Assembly (NCBI RefSeq): GCF_016765675.1
Contig: NZ_JAESWB010000065.1
Coordinates: forward strand, 1 to 50,927
Source of the DNA: Neobacillus paridis
Lineage (GTDB): Bacteria > Bacillota > Bacilli > Bacillales > Cytobacillaceae
Length of the DNA: 50,927 nucleotides
Direction of reading: 5' to 3'
Position 1 is the first letter of the stretch. Each line of letters opens with the position of its first letter. Below the pieces are notes generated by a model. The model saw only the letters and a program-made list of their open reading frames with translations, was not told the origin of the DNA and did no database searches. Shown here piece by piece: positions 1-16,201 of this stretch. The translations under genes were made by a program, and so were the position numbers.

Positions 1-115
1 AGCATTAAAAGAGTTGGCCGGTTTTTAAAAAAGACAAATTTTCTATCAAGAGAGCACTCTAAATAAGTGAATCCGCTTTCACTTCTGTGGGGATAAAAAA
101 ACTGCCCACAAATAC

Positions 116-842
<727 letters not shown>

Positions 843-863
843 GGATGTTTTAGAATTTACCTG

Positions 864-892
864 AGCCAGGCTGTCAACCGCCTGGCTTTTTG
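864..892 (+). terminator. Rho-independent terminator of upp
   Basis: AGCCAGGC (864-871) pairs with GCCTGGCT (880-887) and is followed by a T run. The same 8-base stem reappears after spoIID. Confidence 0.85.
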
Positions 893-897
893 ATGTG

Positions 898-1002
898 AAA
901 ATATCCAAAATCCCTAGAAATATGTCCAAAACCCTTTGGGAAAAGTCCAAAGCCTCGTAAAAAATGTTCCAACCACCATTAAAAAAGTCCAAAACTCAAT
1001 GG
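898..1002. repeat. 21-base-period array, GTCCAAA core
   Basis: Five units of the form AAAAnnTCCAAAnCC have TCC beginning at 904, 925, 946, 968 and 988, so the steps are 21, 21, 22 and 20 bases. The array fills most of the gap between the upp terminator and the protease gene. The sequence between cores is not conserved. No gene is seen here. The period matches the arrays at 16202-16378, 40203-40360 and 42241-42427, but the core differs. Confidence 0.6.
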
Positions 1003-1095
1003 ATCCCCATGATATTCCTTATATCAGGAAAATCCAAATAACTGCATACTTTCCCCGTCAACTGAAAAAAATATTAAAAAAGGGGACTTCCTTAT

Positions 1096-3276
1096 ATGAA
1101 ATTTCTACTGTCGCTGCTGCTGGCTACACAACTGTACCACCCAGCTATTCCAAAACCCACAAAAGACACGATTGCCATTGTCATCCTCGACAAGCCGCAT
1201 ACCCAAGAGGAAATCAAAAAGCTAATCCAACCATCCAAACATCTAAAACTAAGAAGAATTTTTCGAGAAGCCCTTGATGGCTTTTCCGTCCAAGGCCGTC
1301 CCGAGATGATCGCCCTTCTGGCCAAACGGCAAAAGCACATTGTCCATGTTTCCCCCGTCCATGAATACCGGGTGCAAACGGAAGAAAGTGTCAAGATTAT
1401 CGGAGCTGAGGAGGTTCGCCGTTTTTATGACCGCGATAACAAGCGCCTTACCGGTAAAGGTGTTACCGTCGGTGTGATTGATACCGGCGTCGACTATACC
1501 CATCCTGACCTTAAACCAAACTATAGCGGTGGCCATGACTTGGTCGACAATGACAACGACCCGATGGAAACGACCGACCCGGGGAAAGCAACGATTCATG
1601 GTACCCATGTTGCCGGGGTCATTGCTGCCAATGGGAAAATAAAAGGCGTCGCCCCGGAGGCAAAAATTGTTGCTTATCGAGCACTCGGACCAGGGGGCGG
1701 CGGAACGACTGAGCAAGTGCTAGCGGCGCTCGACCAGGCGATGAAAGACAAAGTGGACATCGTTAACCTATCGCTGGGCAATAATATTAACGGCCCGGAC
1801 CTGCCAATCAGTCTGGCGCTTGACCGGGCTGTTACAAAAGGGATCGTCGCTGTTGCCGCTGCCGGCAACTCAGGACCAAAGGTGTGGACAGTCGGCTCGC
1901 CTGGCACCTCCTCAAAGGCGATCTCAGTGGGTGCCTCGACACCGACGCTGTTGATTCCCTACTTATTAATAGAAGGAAGACGGTTACCGCTGCGAATTCA
2001 GCCGCTGGAGGGCTCGACAGATTGGACGCTGGACCGATCGTATGACTTGGTCGATGGCGGCCTTGGGCGCAAGAAGGACCTCCGCCACGCAGCAGGGAAA
2101 GTGGTACTCATCAAGCGGGGAGGATTAACCTTTTCCGAAAAAGCCAAGAATGCTCAGGAAGCAGGGGCCAAAGCCGTTCTGATTTACAATAATGTGGCTG
2201 GCAGCTTTCTCGGCAATCTCGAGGCAGAAACCGCCATTCCGGTTGGTTCGTTGACCAAAAAAGACGGAGAATGGTTGCTAAAACAGCAGCCAACATTGGT
2301 CCGCCTCCTGATTAAAAAGGAAAAAGATCAGCTGGCCGAGTTTAGCTCCCGGGGACCAGTAACGGGGACGTGGGAAATTAAGCCGGATATTCTCGCTCCT
2401 GGGGTCGCGATTAACTCCACCATTCCCGGCGGATATTTGTCATTGCAGGGCACGAGTATGGCGGCGCCGCATGTGGCCGGAGCCTGTGCCCTGATCAAGC
2501 AGGCCCATCCTGATTGGACTCCGGAACAAATCAAAGCGGCGTTAATGAATACCGCCCAACCCTTAACCACGACGAGCGAGACGCAGCAAACAAAGGCGCC
2601 CGCCCACTATCGTACATACGAACAAGGGGCTGGCCGGATCCAGGTTGCCGAAGCGATTCAAGCGGAATCACTGGTGACCCCCGGCAGTATTAGGTTTGAT
2701 AAATTTTCCAACAGTAATCATGTTCATCAAGTTAAGCTTCAGGTTCACAATGTCAGCAGTCGAAGACAGCGTTACTCGTTTGCGATACCGGCCCATGAAG
2801 ACGGCCTTCATTGGCGCCTGCCATTTTCGTTTATCCTTGGCCCAAAACAGTCAAAAGTCATCACGATTCGTTTAACCGTCGACCCGGCTGTTTTTAAAAA
2901 GAAAATCCATGATGGTTATTTTAGATTACACGCCGGTTCGCGAATCCTCAGTCTTCCTTACTTGTACGTCCTTGAGGAACCGGGTTATCCGAGGGTGATG
3001 GGGTTTGATTTTGCCATGGGAGATCATCCGGGCAGCTATCGTTATGAGGTGTATTTGCCGGGAGGTGCCGAGGAATTTGGGATTGCCTTATTTAACCCGG
3101 AGAGTTACCGGTTTGTTGCCTTTCTGGATACAAGCACGAGGTTGAAAAAGGGGCTAATCAGCAAAGAATTACCAGCGGCCGAACTGCCGCCGTCCGGAAC
3201 GTACCTGGCCAAAGTATTTGCCAAAAAGGCGGGTAAAGAGGACTACATCGAAACACTGATTACCATTTTAAAATAA
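1096..3276 (+). CDS. Vpr-like secreted subtilisin-family serine protease
   Basis: Predicted extracellular S8 peptidase of 726 residues. A hydrophobic N-terminus (residues 1-12) resembles a signal peptide, and an inhibitor-I9-like propeptide spans about 24-93. The catalytic triad is visible as D129 (VIDTGVD), H168 (HGTHVAG) and S454 (GTSMAAPH), with the oxyanion Asn at N258 (AAGNSG). A protease-associated insert (about 325-405) lies between the His/Asn and Ser motifs, as in Vpr and minor extracellular proteases. A long beta-rich tail follows residue 520. AAAAAGGGGAC precedes the ATG. The signal peptide is short and its cleavage site unclear. The gene interrupts the usual upp-atp linkage. No clear terminator follows the stop. 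Confidence 0.88.
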   Translation: MKFLLSLLLATQLYHPAIPKPTKDTIAIVILDKPHTQEEIKKLIQPSKHLKLRRIFREALDGFSVQGRPEMIALLAKRQKHIVHVSPVHEYRVQTEESVKIIGAEEVRRFYDRDNKRLTGKGVTVGVIDTGVDYTHPDLKPNYSGGHDLVDNDNDPMETTDPGKATIHGTHVAGVIAANGKIKGVAPEAKIVAYRALGPGGGGTTEQVLAALDQAMKDKVDIVNLSLGNNINGPDLPISLALDRAVTKGIVAVAAAGNSGPKVWTVGSPGTSSKAISVGASTPTLLIPYLLIEGRRLPLRIQPLEGSTDWTLDRSYDLVDGGLGRKKDLRHAAGKVVLIKRGGLTFSEKAKNAQEAGAKAVLIYNNVAGSFLGNLEAETAIPVGSLTKKDGEWLLKQQPTLVRLLIKKEKDQLAEFSSRGPVTGTWEIKPDILAPGVAINSTIPGGYLSLQGTSMAAPHVAGACALIKQAHPDWTPEQIKAALMNTAQPLTTTSETQQTKAPAHYRTYEQGAGRIQVAEAIQAESLVTPGSIRFDKFSNSNHVHQVKLQVHNVSSRRQRYSFAIPAHEDGLHWRLPFSFILGPKQSKVITIRLTVDPAVFKKKIHDGYFRLHAGSRILSLPYLYVLEEPGYPRVMGFDFAMGDHPGSYRYEVYLPGGAEEFGIALFNPESYRFVAFLDTSTRLKKGLISKELPAAELPPSGTYLAKVFAKKAGKEDYIETLITILK

Positions 3277-3384
3277 TTTGTCAGAAAGGACACTATGTTT
3301 TCTGGTAGAAAAAAAGGAATAAAATGGTTCAAATTATTTGGAAGTCATAAAATGTTCACAAAACTGACACAATTTTGGCAAAAA

Positions 3385-3442
3385 TACGATTAAATATGCC
3401 ATACAATAATAATGTTTACGACTAAATATGCCATACAATAAT
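3385..3442. repeat. Tandem 26-base direct repeat upstream of atp
   Basis: Two copies (3385-3410 and 3417-3442), 32 bases apart, differ at one base; each contains AAATATGCCATACAATAAT. They lie about 70-125 bases upstream of the predicted atp -35 box. The 391-base gap 3277-3667 holds no gene. Confidence 0.8.
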
Positions 3443-3511
3443 CATTCTGACTGTAGATACCATATGGGAGAAATTATGGTAATTTCAAGGTATTAATTAT
3501 GGCTAAATTAA

Positions 3512-3540
3512 TTGACTTTGCTAGGTGCCTATTGTATGCT
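3512..3540 (+). promoter_or_regulatory. Probable sigma-A promoter of the atp operon
   Basis: TTGACT (3512-3517), a 17-base spacer and TATGCT (3535-3540). The predicted leader to atpZ is about 120 bases and contains a perfect 16-base palindrome, AATGATTTAAATCATT, at 3598-3613. Confidence 0.7.
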
Positions 3541-3667
3541 AACAAAGGATGTAAATGAGTGTTTTTTCACAAAAATGTCACATTTTTCTTGTGCCATAAT
3601 GATTTAAATCATTTACAATATCCTTTATATATTTTTTCTCACTTATTGAAGGTGAGGATGATTTTAT

Positions 3668-3889
3668 ATGCAAAAAAACCGCAATCCATTTCAAGCGATG
3701 GCACTGATGTCTGCTATTGTCTCGCAGTTGGTTGGCTCCATCTTAATCGGTATATTTGCAGGCAGATGGGTAGACGGGCATTGGGGAACAGAGCCGATCT
3801 TTTTAATCATTGGCTTACTTTTGGGACTTGCTGCTGGAGTTTATTCAATGCTTGCTTCCATTCGTCATTTCTATTCAGGAGATAAATAA
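3668..3889 (+). CDS. atpZ: AtpZ-type small membrane protein of the ATP synthase operon
   Basis: 73 residues with two predicted membrane helices (about 10-32 and 42-64), matching the AtpZ/AtpI family found at the head of Bacillus atp operons. AtpZ and AtpI have been linked to Mg2+/Ca2+ transport or Fo assembly in alkaliphilic Bacillus; the role here is inferred from family and position. AGGTGAGGATG precedes the ATG. It is the first gene after the promoter and lies 2 bases before atpI. Confidence 0.85.
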   Translation: MQKNRNPFQAMALMSAIVSQLVGSILIGIFAGRWVDGHWGTEPIFLIIGLLLGLAAGVYSMLASIRHFYSGDK

Positions 3890-3891
3890 CC

Positions 3892-4266
3892 ATGCCGGAT
3901 TTTCGAGAGATGTACAATAGGCAGCGAAAGTGGATATTCTACATATTAGCCATTTATGTTCTTGGATGGGGTTTTACATCTTACCAAACTTTCTTTTTAG
4001 GATTAATCCTTGGGACTTGCTTTAGTTATTTGAACCTCTGGCTGTTAGTAAGGAAGACAGAGAGTTTTGACAAGGCCATCTCGCAAGGGAAAAAAGTCCG
4101 ATCGCTGGGTTCGTTGCAACGGATCGCCGCAGCAGGTATTGCCGGGGCGATTGCTGTTATGTATCCTCAATATTTCCAAATTATCGCTGTTGTGTTGGGA
4201 CTAATGACATCCTATATTGTCATTATGATAGATTATTTTTATCATGCATTTCATGTTCATAAGTGA
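3892..4266 (+). CDS. atpI: ATP synthase subunit I
   Basis: 124-residue membrane protein with about four hydrophobic segments. It resembles B. subtilis AtpI (RQRKW start, TFFLGLILGT and the VRSLGS region). AtpI assists c-ring assembly and is not part of the finished enzyme. It starts 2 bases after atpZ stops, and atpB follows 22 bases later, so it is translated as part of the atp operon. Confidence 0.9.
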   Translation: MPDFREMYNRQRKWIFYILAIYVLGWGFTSYQTFFLGLILGTCFSYLNLWLLVRKTESFDKAISQGKKVRSLGSLQRIAAAGIAGAIAVMYPQYFQIIAVVLGLMTSYIVIMIDYFYHAFHVHK

Positions 4267-4282
4267 ATGGGAAGCGAGGTGA

Positions 4283-5002
<720 letters not shown>

Positions 5003-5013
5003 TATATTTTTGA

Positions 5014-5271
<258 letters not shown>

Positions 5272-5287
5272 AACTTGATAGACTCCA

Positions 5288-5323
5288 AATGGCGAAGTGG
5301 GTGTCAAAGAAACCTTCGCCATT
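5288..5323 (+). promoter_or_regulatory. Stem-loop between atpE and atpF
   Basis: AATGGCGAA (5288-5296) pairs perfectly with TTCGCCATT (5315-5323) across an 18-base loop, with no T run. It sits in a 222-base gap that otherwise shows nothing. A processing, stabilising or attenuating role that raises atpE relative to atpF is inferred. Confidence 0.55.
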
Positions 5324-5466
5324 CATTTATGTCCTTTAAGGAAGAGGGGCGGAGCACAGCCTGACTCAAATGGAGAGGATTAGCTCGCTTCACCGCCTTG
5401 TTGGTAAAGGTTGTTTTTGGTTCATAATAGGTATGGTTTGCCATAAAAGTTTTCTTGTAACTGTGA

Positions 5467-8085
<2,619 letters not shown>

Positions 8086-8101
8086 GGTCTAACAATTTGA
8101 A

Positions 8102-8212
8102 CGGTGGTGTCAGGCACCACAAAAAGACAAATACCGTAAATTGTCCGCGTGGGGTGGACACATAAAATGGTAATTGTTCCAAAAAGCGTGGCCTGACATC
8201 CGCCTGACATTC
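8102..8212. repeat. GGTGTCAGGCACC-family element, copy a (atpA-atpG gap)
   Basis: The near-palindrome GTGGTGTCAGGCACCAC is at 8104-8120 and the inverted repeat TGTCCgcgtggggtGGACA at 8142-8160. A degenerate GCCTGACAT appears twice at 8191-8210. It fills the 151-base intercistronic gap of an otherwise compact operon. Confidence 0.7.
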
Positions 8213-8230
8213 TTTGAATGAGGGTGGTGA

Positions 8231-9100
<870 letters not shown>

Positions 9101-9109
9101 TCGATTTTT

Positions 9110-9230
9110 TAAAAATGAACCCTGTTGTAGGGCTCTTGACAAAGTAGCCGTTTTTGGAAACTGTTTCGTTCGTGTGAAACGTTATCCGAAAACGAGTACC
9201 AATATAGTGGGATGAACCAGGTTCATTTTT
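9110..9230. repeat. Long-range inverted repeat between atpG and atpD
   Basis: AAAAATGAACCctg (9110-9123) is complementary to caGGTTCATTTTT (9218-9230) with one bulged base, enclosing about 95 bases. A TTGACA hexamer at 9136-9141 lies inside, but no good -10 box follows. Nothing else is seen in this gap. Confidence 0.5.
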
Positions 9231-9261
9231 CAAGCAGCTTTGTTTGGAAAAAGTAAGTTAG

Positions 9262-10695
<1,434 letters not shown>

Positions 10696-10713
10696 TCCAG
10701 CCAGGGAGGGTAA

Positions 10714-11124
<411 letters not shown>

Positions 11125-11139
11125 TTGTAGGAATAAAAT

Positions 11140-11188
11140 GGGCTCCTCTGGCCGGCAAATAAAACGCCGCACCCCGAGGGGCCTTTTA
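11140..11188 (+). terminator. Terminator of the atp operon
   Basis: GGCTCCTC (11141-11148) pairs with GAGGGGCC (11176-11183), with additional GCC/GGC pairing inside, followed by TTTTAT. It begins 17 bases after the atpC stop. Confidence 0.7.
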
Positions 11189-11659
11189 TGTGTGTGACTG
11201 GTAGCGCCGAGTGCAGGCCGTTTTGATGAAGAAAATTCTATTCGCATGAAACTGGACATTTAGAATATGATGATAGGGAAACCTAATAATGAATATTTTC
11301 CTTATTTTCATGTTGGCATACTTTAAAATTTTTCAAAGGTTGATAAACCTCACTGACTTAGACTTGGTTTTGTTTTTAAATAGGGTTATCGAATTTATTA
11401 GGGCTATTATGGTACATATGAACCTCTTGTCTTGGTTTCTGGCCCATGGAGAAATCCCGCAGCTCGTCCTCAGCGAGCAGTGAGGGTGGGATCATGACTC
11501 CAAACCAGTATGGTGGAAAAATGAAATTTTGTTTCTATATATTTTCTATCGAGACTTGCGAAAGTTTTTCAAATGGGGCTTTTGTGAGCGAGATCTACAT
11601 ACCTATTTTGGGGAATTTCACGGCGGGTAGAATTCCAATTTTTAAATGGATTCGGTTTG
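11189..11659. other. Gene-poor gap between the atp and nuo operons
   Basis: No recognisable gene. Two short open frames (11289-11483 and 11446-11676, both +) have weak ribosome sites and no familiar features. A two-tier hairpin is visible at 11454-11492: ATCCC pairs with GGGAT outside, and GCTCG with CGAGC inside. No function can be assigned. Confidence 0.4.
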
Positions 11660-11688
11660 TCGACACAAGTTTGTAACAATGTTATAAT
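11660..11688 (+). promoter_or_regulatory. Probable sigma-A promoter of the nuo operon
   Basis: TCGACA (11660-11665), a 17-base spacer and a consensus TATAAT (11683-11688). The predicted start is near 11695, about 48 bases before nuoA. Confidence 0.65.
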
Positions 11689-11742
11689 GAATTCGGTTAC
11701 AATATTCGTAAGTGTTAAAATATTCAACTTGGAGGGGATGGC

Positions 11743-12117
11743 ATGGAACTTTTAAATGTATATCAGAATAATTATCTGATAGTTTTTGTGTTCCTGTGTC
11801 TCGGAATTTTGCTACCGGTGGTGGCGCTATTTTTGGGAAAACTTCTGCGTCCGTATAAGCCAAGTGCGGAGAAGTATACCACATATGAGAGCGGGATTGA
11901 TCCGGTTCACGATTCTCGTGTACAGTTCAATGTCCGCTATTATATTTTTGCCCTGATGTTTGTTATTTTTGATGTAGAAACAGTGTTTTTATATCCATGG
12001 GCAGTTGCTTATGATAAGCTAGGTGTTTTTGCTTTGATTGAAATGGTGTTATTCGTCATTATGCTTTTAATCGGTCTAGTATATGCTTGGAAAAAGAAGG
12101 TGCTACGATGGATTTAA
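11743..12117 (+). CDS. nuoA: NADH-quinone oxidoreductase subunit A
   Basis: 124-residue membrane subunit of complex I with three helices. The conserved loop [32 protein letters not shown] is present around residues 48-79. CTTGGAGGGG precedes the ATG. It is first in the operon and overlaps nuoB by 10 bases. Confidence 0.95.
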   Translation: MELLNVYQNNYLIVFVFLCLGILLPVVALFLGKLLRPYKPSAEKYTTYESGIDPVHDSRVQFNVRYYIFALMFVIFDVETVFLYPWAVAYDKLGVFALIEMVLFVIMLLIGLVYAWKKKVLRWI

Positions 12118-12620
12118 AAGTAGATGGCATTACCGATTTGGAAATGGAAGAGTTAAAAAGAAATGTATTTTTGACGACGCTGGAGCAAGTGAAAGGGTGG
12201 GCGCGAAGCAGTTCAATCTACCCGGTGACATTTGGTCTGGCTTGTTGTGCGATTGAAATGATGGGCGTGGGTGCAGCACACTACGACTTGGACCGATTTG
12301 GGTCGTTTTTCCGGCCGTCACCACGACAATCCGATTGCATGATTGTTTCGGGAACAGTAACAAAGAAAATGGCTCCAATTTTGAGGCGTCTTTATGACCA
12401 GATGCCGGAGCCAAAGTGGGTAATCGCGATGGGATCATGCGCAACTGCGGGTGGGCCGTATGTGAAATCGTACTCCGTTGTTAAAGGGGTCGATCAAATT
12501 GTCCCTGTAGATGTATATATCCCTGGATGCCCTCCGAATCCGGCCGCGTTAATATATGGAATCAACAAATTAAAGGAAAAAATCAAATATGAAGCGAAGA
12601 CTGGGAAGAAGGTGATCTAG
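12108..12620 (+). CDS. nuoB: NADH-quinone oxidoreductase subunit B
   Basis: Peripheral-arm subunit of 170 residues that carries cluster N2 and passes electrons to quinone. The cluster ligands are visible as the tandem C46-C47, C111 (MGSCATAGG) and C141 (PGCPPNP). The ATG at 12108, preceded by AAGAAGGTG, gives the family N-terminus; an upstream in-frame ATG at 12087 lies inside nuoA and lacks a ribosome site. Confidence 0.96.
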   Translation: MDLKVDGITDLEMEELKRNVFLTTLEQVKGWARSSSIYPVTFGLACCAIEMMGVGAAHYDLDRFGSFFRPSPRQSDCMIVSGTVTKKMAPILRRLYDQMPEPKWVIAMGSCATAGGPYVKSYSVVKGVDQIVPVDVYIPGCPPNPAALIYGINKLKEKIKYEAKTGKKVI

Positions 12621-12623
12621 TCG

Positions 12624-14069
12624 ATGAGCGGGGAAAAAGATCTTGAGCAATTGAAGCGGGAGGCCGCGGAAAAAGCGAAAGCCGCAGCGCTGGCGAAGCG
12701 ACAGGCAAAGGCTGCAGCGGAAGCAGGTCAATCACAGGAAGTGCCGAAGCAAGTTGAGCCCGAGCAAAAGCCGTCAGAGCCTGAAAAAACTGCAGCAGCA
12801 TCGGCTGGTGACGCCGATGATCTGGCAAAGAAAAAAGCGGCAGCAGCCGCAAAGGCAAAAGCGGCGGCACTAGCGAAAAAGAAACGCGAAGGGATCGTAG
12901 ACGAGGAACCGGCGTCAGAAACAGTAGCGGAAGCAAGTGCCGGAGAAACTGACGATCTGGCGAAGAAAAAAGCAGCAGCAGCCGCAAAGGCAAAAGCGGC
13001 GGCATTAGCGAAAAAGAAACGCGAAGGAATCGTGGACGAGGAACCGGCGTCAGAAACAGCAGCGGAAACAAGTGGCGGAGACGCCGACGATCTGGCAAAG
13101 AAAAAAGCGGCAGCAGTCGCAAAGGCAAAAGCGGCGGCACTAGCGAAAAAGAAACGCGAAGGAATCACAGACGAGGAACCGGCGTCAGAAACAGTAGCGG
13201 AAGCAAGTGGCGGAGACGCTGACGATCTGGCAAAGAAAAAAGCAGCAGCAGTAGCGAAAGCAAAAGCGGCGGCCGCCGCAAAACGAAAAGCAATGGAACT
13301 TGCCGGTGGAGCCGCAGCCGACGGTGACAGTGCCCCGGCAGGCGACGATGCGAAGGCAAAAGCAGCGGCCGCCGCAAAAGCCAAGGCCGCAGCAGCAGCC
13401 AAAGCGAAAGCAGCCGCGAAAGCAAAAGCCAGCACAGACGGAGCAGCAGCGGGTGATGATGAAAAAGCCAAAGCGATTGCCGCAGCCAAAGCGAAGGCGA
13501 AAGCAGCCGCAGCAGCCAAAGCAAAAGCGGCAGCAGCAGCCAAAGGTGGTGCGACAGCAGCAGATACTGATGCTGCGGAAGCCAAACCATCACCAAACCA
13601 GCCATACCTTGACAAGTATGTGAAGGTCATTGAAGAAAACTTGGGTTCCGATGTTTTGGAAGATTTTTATATTAATAAACTCTCAAAGGATGTTCCAACA
13701 TTAGTCGTTAAACGGGAGGCCTATTATAAACTGGCTCAATTTTTGAAATTTAATGAGCTGTTAGGGTTTGATTACTTATCAGAGCTTCATGGTACTGATT
13801 TTCAAACACATATGGAAGTTTATCTTCACTTATTCTCGTTTAAAAACCGCCAATCTGTTGCGGTAAAAGTAAAGATTGACCGTGACGACCCGGCAATCGA
13901 ATCGGTACAGCCGATTTGGGCAGGGGCAGAGTGGCCGGAATGTGAGGCCTACGATTTATTAGGCATTAAGTTTACCGGGCATCCGAATTTACGCCGAATT
14001 TTCCTCGGCGAAGAATGGATTGGCTATCCACTGAGAAAAGATTATGAGCCGTATGATGTGGAGGTGTAG
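12624..14069 (+). CDS. nuoC: NADH-quinone oxidoreductase subunit C with Lys/Ala-rich repeat extension
   Basis: The conserved 30-kDa domain is confined to about residues 327-481, with the signature region EAYDLLGIKFTGHPNLRRI near 441-459. The first 325 residues are low-complexity Ala/Lys/Glu. They include three near-identical 45-residue repeats (61-105, 106-150, 151-195) beginning GDADDLAKKKAAA, then a partial fourth and a run of AKAKAAA. NuoC proteins of Bacillaceae are known to carry such Ala/Lys extensions, but their role is unclear. The predicted extension is helical and strongly charged. The ATG lies 3 bases after nuoB. Confidence 0.92.
   Translation: MSGEKDLEQLKREAAEKAKAAALAKRQAKAAAEAGQSQEVPKQVEPEQKPSEPEKTAAASAGDADDLAKKKAAAAAKAKAAALAKKKREGIVDEEPASETVAEASAGETDDLAKKKAAAAAKAKAAALAKKKREGIVDEEPASETAAETSGGDADDLAKKKAAAVAKAKAAALAKKKREGITDEEPASETVAEASGGDADDLAKKKAAAVAKAKAAAAAKRKAMELAGGAAADGDSAPAGDDAKAKAAAAAKAKAAAAAKAKAAAKAKASTDGAAAGDDEKAKAIAAAKAKAKAAAAAKAKAAAAAKGGATAADTDAAEAKPSPNQPYLDKYVKVIEENLGSDVLEDFYINKLSKDVPTLVVKREAYYKLAQFLKFNELLGFDYLSELHGTDFQTHMEVYLHLFSFKNRQSVAVKVKIDRDDPAIESVQPIWAGAEWPECEAYDLLGIKFTGHPNLRRIFLGEEWIGYPLRKDYEPYDVEV
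12804..13280 (+). repeat. 135-base in-frame tandem repeats within nuoC
   Basis: Units at 12804-12938, 12939-13073 and 13074-13208, with a partial unit from 13209, encode the 45-residue repeats. The near-identity at DNA level suggests recent expansion or ongoing homogenisation. Confidence 0.85.
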
Positions 14070-14072
14070 CCA

Positions 14073-15173
14073 GTGATTAGAACAGAAGAAATGGTCCTGA
14101 ACGTAGGACCGCAGCATCCAAGTACCCACGGAGTTTTTCGGCTTGTGGTACACCTGGACGGGGAATTGATCACCAAGGCAGAGCCTGTAATCGGCTATCT
14201 GCACCGCGGGACGGAAAAATTAGCGGAAAACTTGCAATATACGCAGATAATTCCCTATACCGACCGGATGGACTACCTGTCATCGATGACAAACAACTAC
14301 GTGCTTTGCCATGCGGTGGAAACCATGATGGGGATTCAGGTGCCGGAACGCGCGGATTACTTACGGATCATCGCAATGGAATTAAACCGTGTAGCCAGCC
14401 ATCTTGTTTGGTGGGGGACATATTTGCTTGACCTTGGGGCAACAAGTCCCTTCATTTATATGTTCCGTGAACGGGAAATGATTATCAATTTGCTGAATGA
14501 ACTCTCGGGCGGTCGCTTAACCTTCAACTATATGCGGGTTGGCGGGGTCAAGTGGGACGCACCGGAGGGCTGGATTGAAAAAGTTAAAGAGTTTATCCCT
14601 TATATGAGGGAACAAGTCAAGGGCTACCATACCCTTGTCAGCGGCAATGAAATTTTTCTCAATCGGGTTACTGGAATCGGCAAGTACACAAAGGAAGATG
14701 CGCTTAACTACTCTCTGAGCGGGGCAAACCTTCGCTGTACAGGTGTAAATTGGGATCTGCGCAAAAACGAGCCGTACTCCATTTATGACCGGTTTGATTT
14801 CGATGTTATCACCGAAGAAGGCGGCGATATTTTATCACGTTACAAAGTTCGAACAAGGGAAATCGAAGAGTCATTGAAAATTTTAGAGCAGGCTGTCGAG
14901 CAATTCCCGGCTGATGGAGCAATTATGGCGAAAGTGCCAAAAATCATCAAGCCACCGAAAGGGGAAGCGTTTGTCCGAATCGAAGCGCCGCGGGGGGAAA
15001 TAGGCTGCTACATTAGCAGTACAGGTCAGAAAGAACCGTACCGCTTGAAATTTAGAAGACCATCATTCTACAATCTGCAAATTCTTCCGAAGCTATTAGA
15101 GGGAGAAAATATTGCAAATATGATCGCAATTTTAGGAGCAATTGACATTGTTCTCGGAGAGGTGGACGGCTGA
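14073..15173 (+). CDS. nuoD: NADH-quinone oxidoreductase subunit D
   Basis: 49-kDa subunit lining the quinone site, 366 residues, which is usual for Bacillus. The N-terminal signature [20 protein letters not shown] is present, and the C-terminus ends DIVLGEVDG. It uses GTG at 14073, preceded by GGAGGTG, 3 bases after nuoC. The last base of its stop is the first base of the nuoH start. Confidence 0.96.
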   Translation: MIRTEEMVLNVGPQHPSTHGVFRLVVHLDGELITKAEPVIGYLHRGTEKLAENLQYTQIIPYTDRMDYLSSMTNNYVLCHAVETMMGIQVPERADYLRIIAMELNRVASHLVWWGTYLLDLGATSPFIYMFREREMIINLLNELSGGRLTFNYMRVGGVKWDAPEGWIEKVKEFIPYMREQVKGYHTLVSGNEIFLNRVTGIGKYTKEDALNYSLSGANLRCTGVNWDLRKNEPYSIYDRFDFDVITEEGGDILSRYKVRTREIEESLKILEQAVEQFPADGAIMAKVPKIIKPPKGEAFVRIEAPRGEIGCYISSTGQKEPYRLKFRRPSFYNLQILPKLLEGENIANMIAILGAIDIVLGEVDG

Positions 15174-16177
15174 TGATTGAAGAAATGCTCCATTCCAGTC
15201 CCGGCCTGTACAACTTTATTATCTACTTTATCTTTGCCTTGGTTTTATTGCTAGTTGTACTGGGTTTCGTAACCTACTCAATTTTGGCAGAGCGGAAGGT
15301 TATGGGTTACATGCAAAACCGGCACGGTCCAAACCAAGTCGGCGGCCGCTTTGGACTGTTGCAAACTGTTGCTGACGTTCTGAAGCTTTTACTAAAAGAG
15401 GATATTATCCCGAAGGTAGCTGACAAGCCGCTGTTCATCATTGCACCGGTCATCGCCTTTGCACCATCGTTTATGGTCCTGGCAACGATTCCGTTTACAG
15501 ATCGGTTCCAATTTGCCGACCTGAATGTCGGACTCCTGTATTATGTGGCCATTTCCGGAATGACCGTATTTGGCGTATTACTGGGTGGCTGGGCTTCGAA
15601 CAATAAATACTCTCTATTAGGGGGAGCGCGGGCGACAGCGCAGATGATTTCCTATGAAATCCCGCTCGTTATGTCCGTATTGGGGATTATTTTACTATCA
15701 GGCAGTCTGAACTTGAATGATATCGTGCATGCGCAAAAGCATGGCTGGTTTATTTTATTGCAGCCGATTGCCTTTTTGGTATTTTTAACAGCATCGACTG
15801 CAGAACTTAGCCGGACACCGTTTGACTTGCCGGAATCAGAGTCGGAGCTTGTTGCTGGATACCACGTTGAGTATTCCGGTTTCCGCTGGGCGTTCTTTAT
15901 GCTGGCGGAATATGTCTATTTATTTGCGATGACCGCTTTAGTGACCGTATTGTTCTTCGGTGGCTGGCTGGCGCCAGTTAGTTTCTTAAGCTTTATTCCA
16001 GGATCCGTCTGGTTTGCACTTAAATTCAGCGCCGTGCTGTTCGTTTACCTATGGTTCCGAAGCACGTTCCCGCGGATGCGTGCCGACAAGTTGATGGAGT
16101 TCGCCTGGAAAGTACTCATGCCAATTGCACTCGCGAACATCATGTTGACGGCATTGATAAAGTCACTGTTTTTCTAA
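15173..16177 (+). CDS. nuoH: NADH-quinone oxidoreductase subunit H
   Basis: 334-residue membrane subunit with about eight helices that joins the quinone cavity to the membrane arm. Conserved stretches [18 protein letters not shown] (about 41-58), [16 protein letters not shown] and [20 protein letters not shown] are intact. It overlaps nuoD by one base (TGATG), so translation is probably coupled. Confidence 0.96.
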   Translation: MIEEMLHSSPGLYNFIIYFIFALVLLLVVLGFVTYSILAERKVMGYMQNRHGPNQVGGRFGLLQTVADVLKLLLKEDIIPKVADKPLFIIAPVIAFAPSFMVLATIPFTDRFQFADLNVGLLYYVAISGMTVFGVLLGGWASNNKYSLLGGARATAQMISYEIPLVMSVLGIILLSGSLNLNDIVHAQKHGWFILLQPIAFLVFLTASTAELSRTPFDLPESESELVAGYHVEYSGFRWAFFMLAEYVYLFAMTALVTVLFFGGWLAPVSFLSFIPGSVWFALKFSAVLFVYLWFRSTFPRMRADKLMEFAWKVLMPIALANIMLTALIKSLFF

Positions 16178-16201
16178 AAAGTGGTGCTTTAAAAATGTAA
16201 A

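Noticed and set aside
9136..9164. Internal promoter before atpD (TTGACA)
   Set aside because: No acceptable -10 box at 16-18 bases.
11474..11510. T-box riboswitch suggested by AGGGTGGGAT
   Set aside because: It lacks the conserved AGGGTGGNACCGCG sequence and any antiterminator/terminator pair, and does not precede an aminoacyl-tRNA synthetase or amino-acid gene.
11289..11676. Two short plus-strand genes before nuoA
   Set aside because: Weak ribosome sites, overlapping each other, no recognisable features; the second runs into the nuo promoter.
12583..13630. Long minus-strand and other-frame open frames across nuoC
   Set aside because: They arise from the GC-rich Ala/Lys codon repeats of nuoC and have no features of their own.
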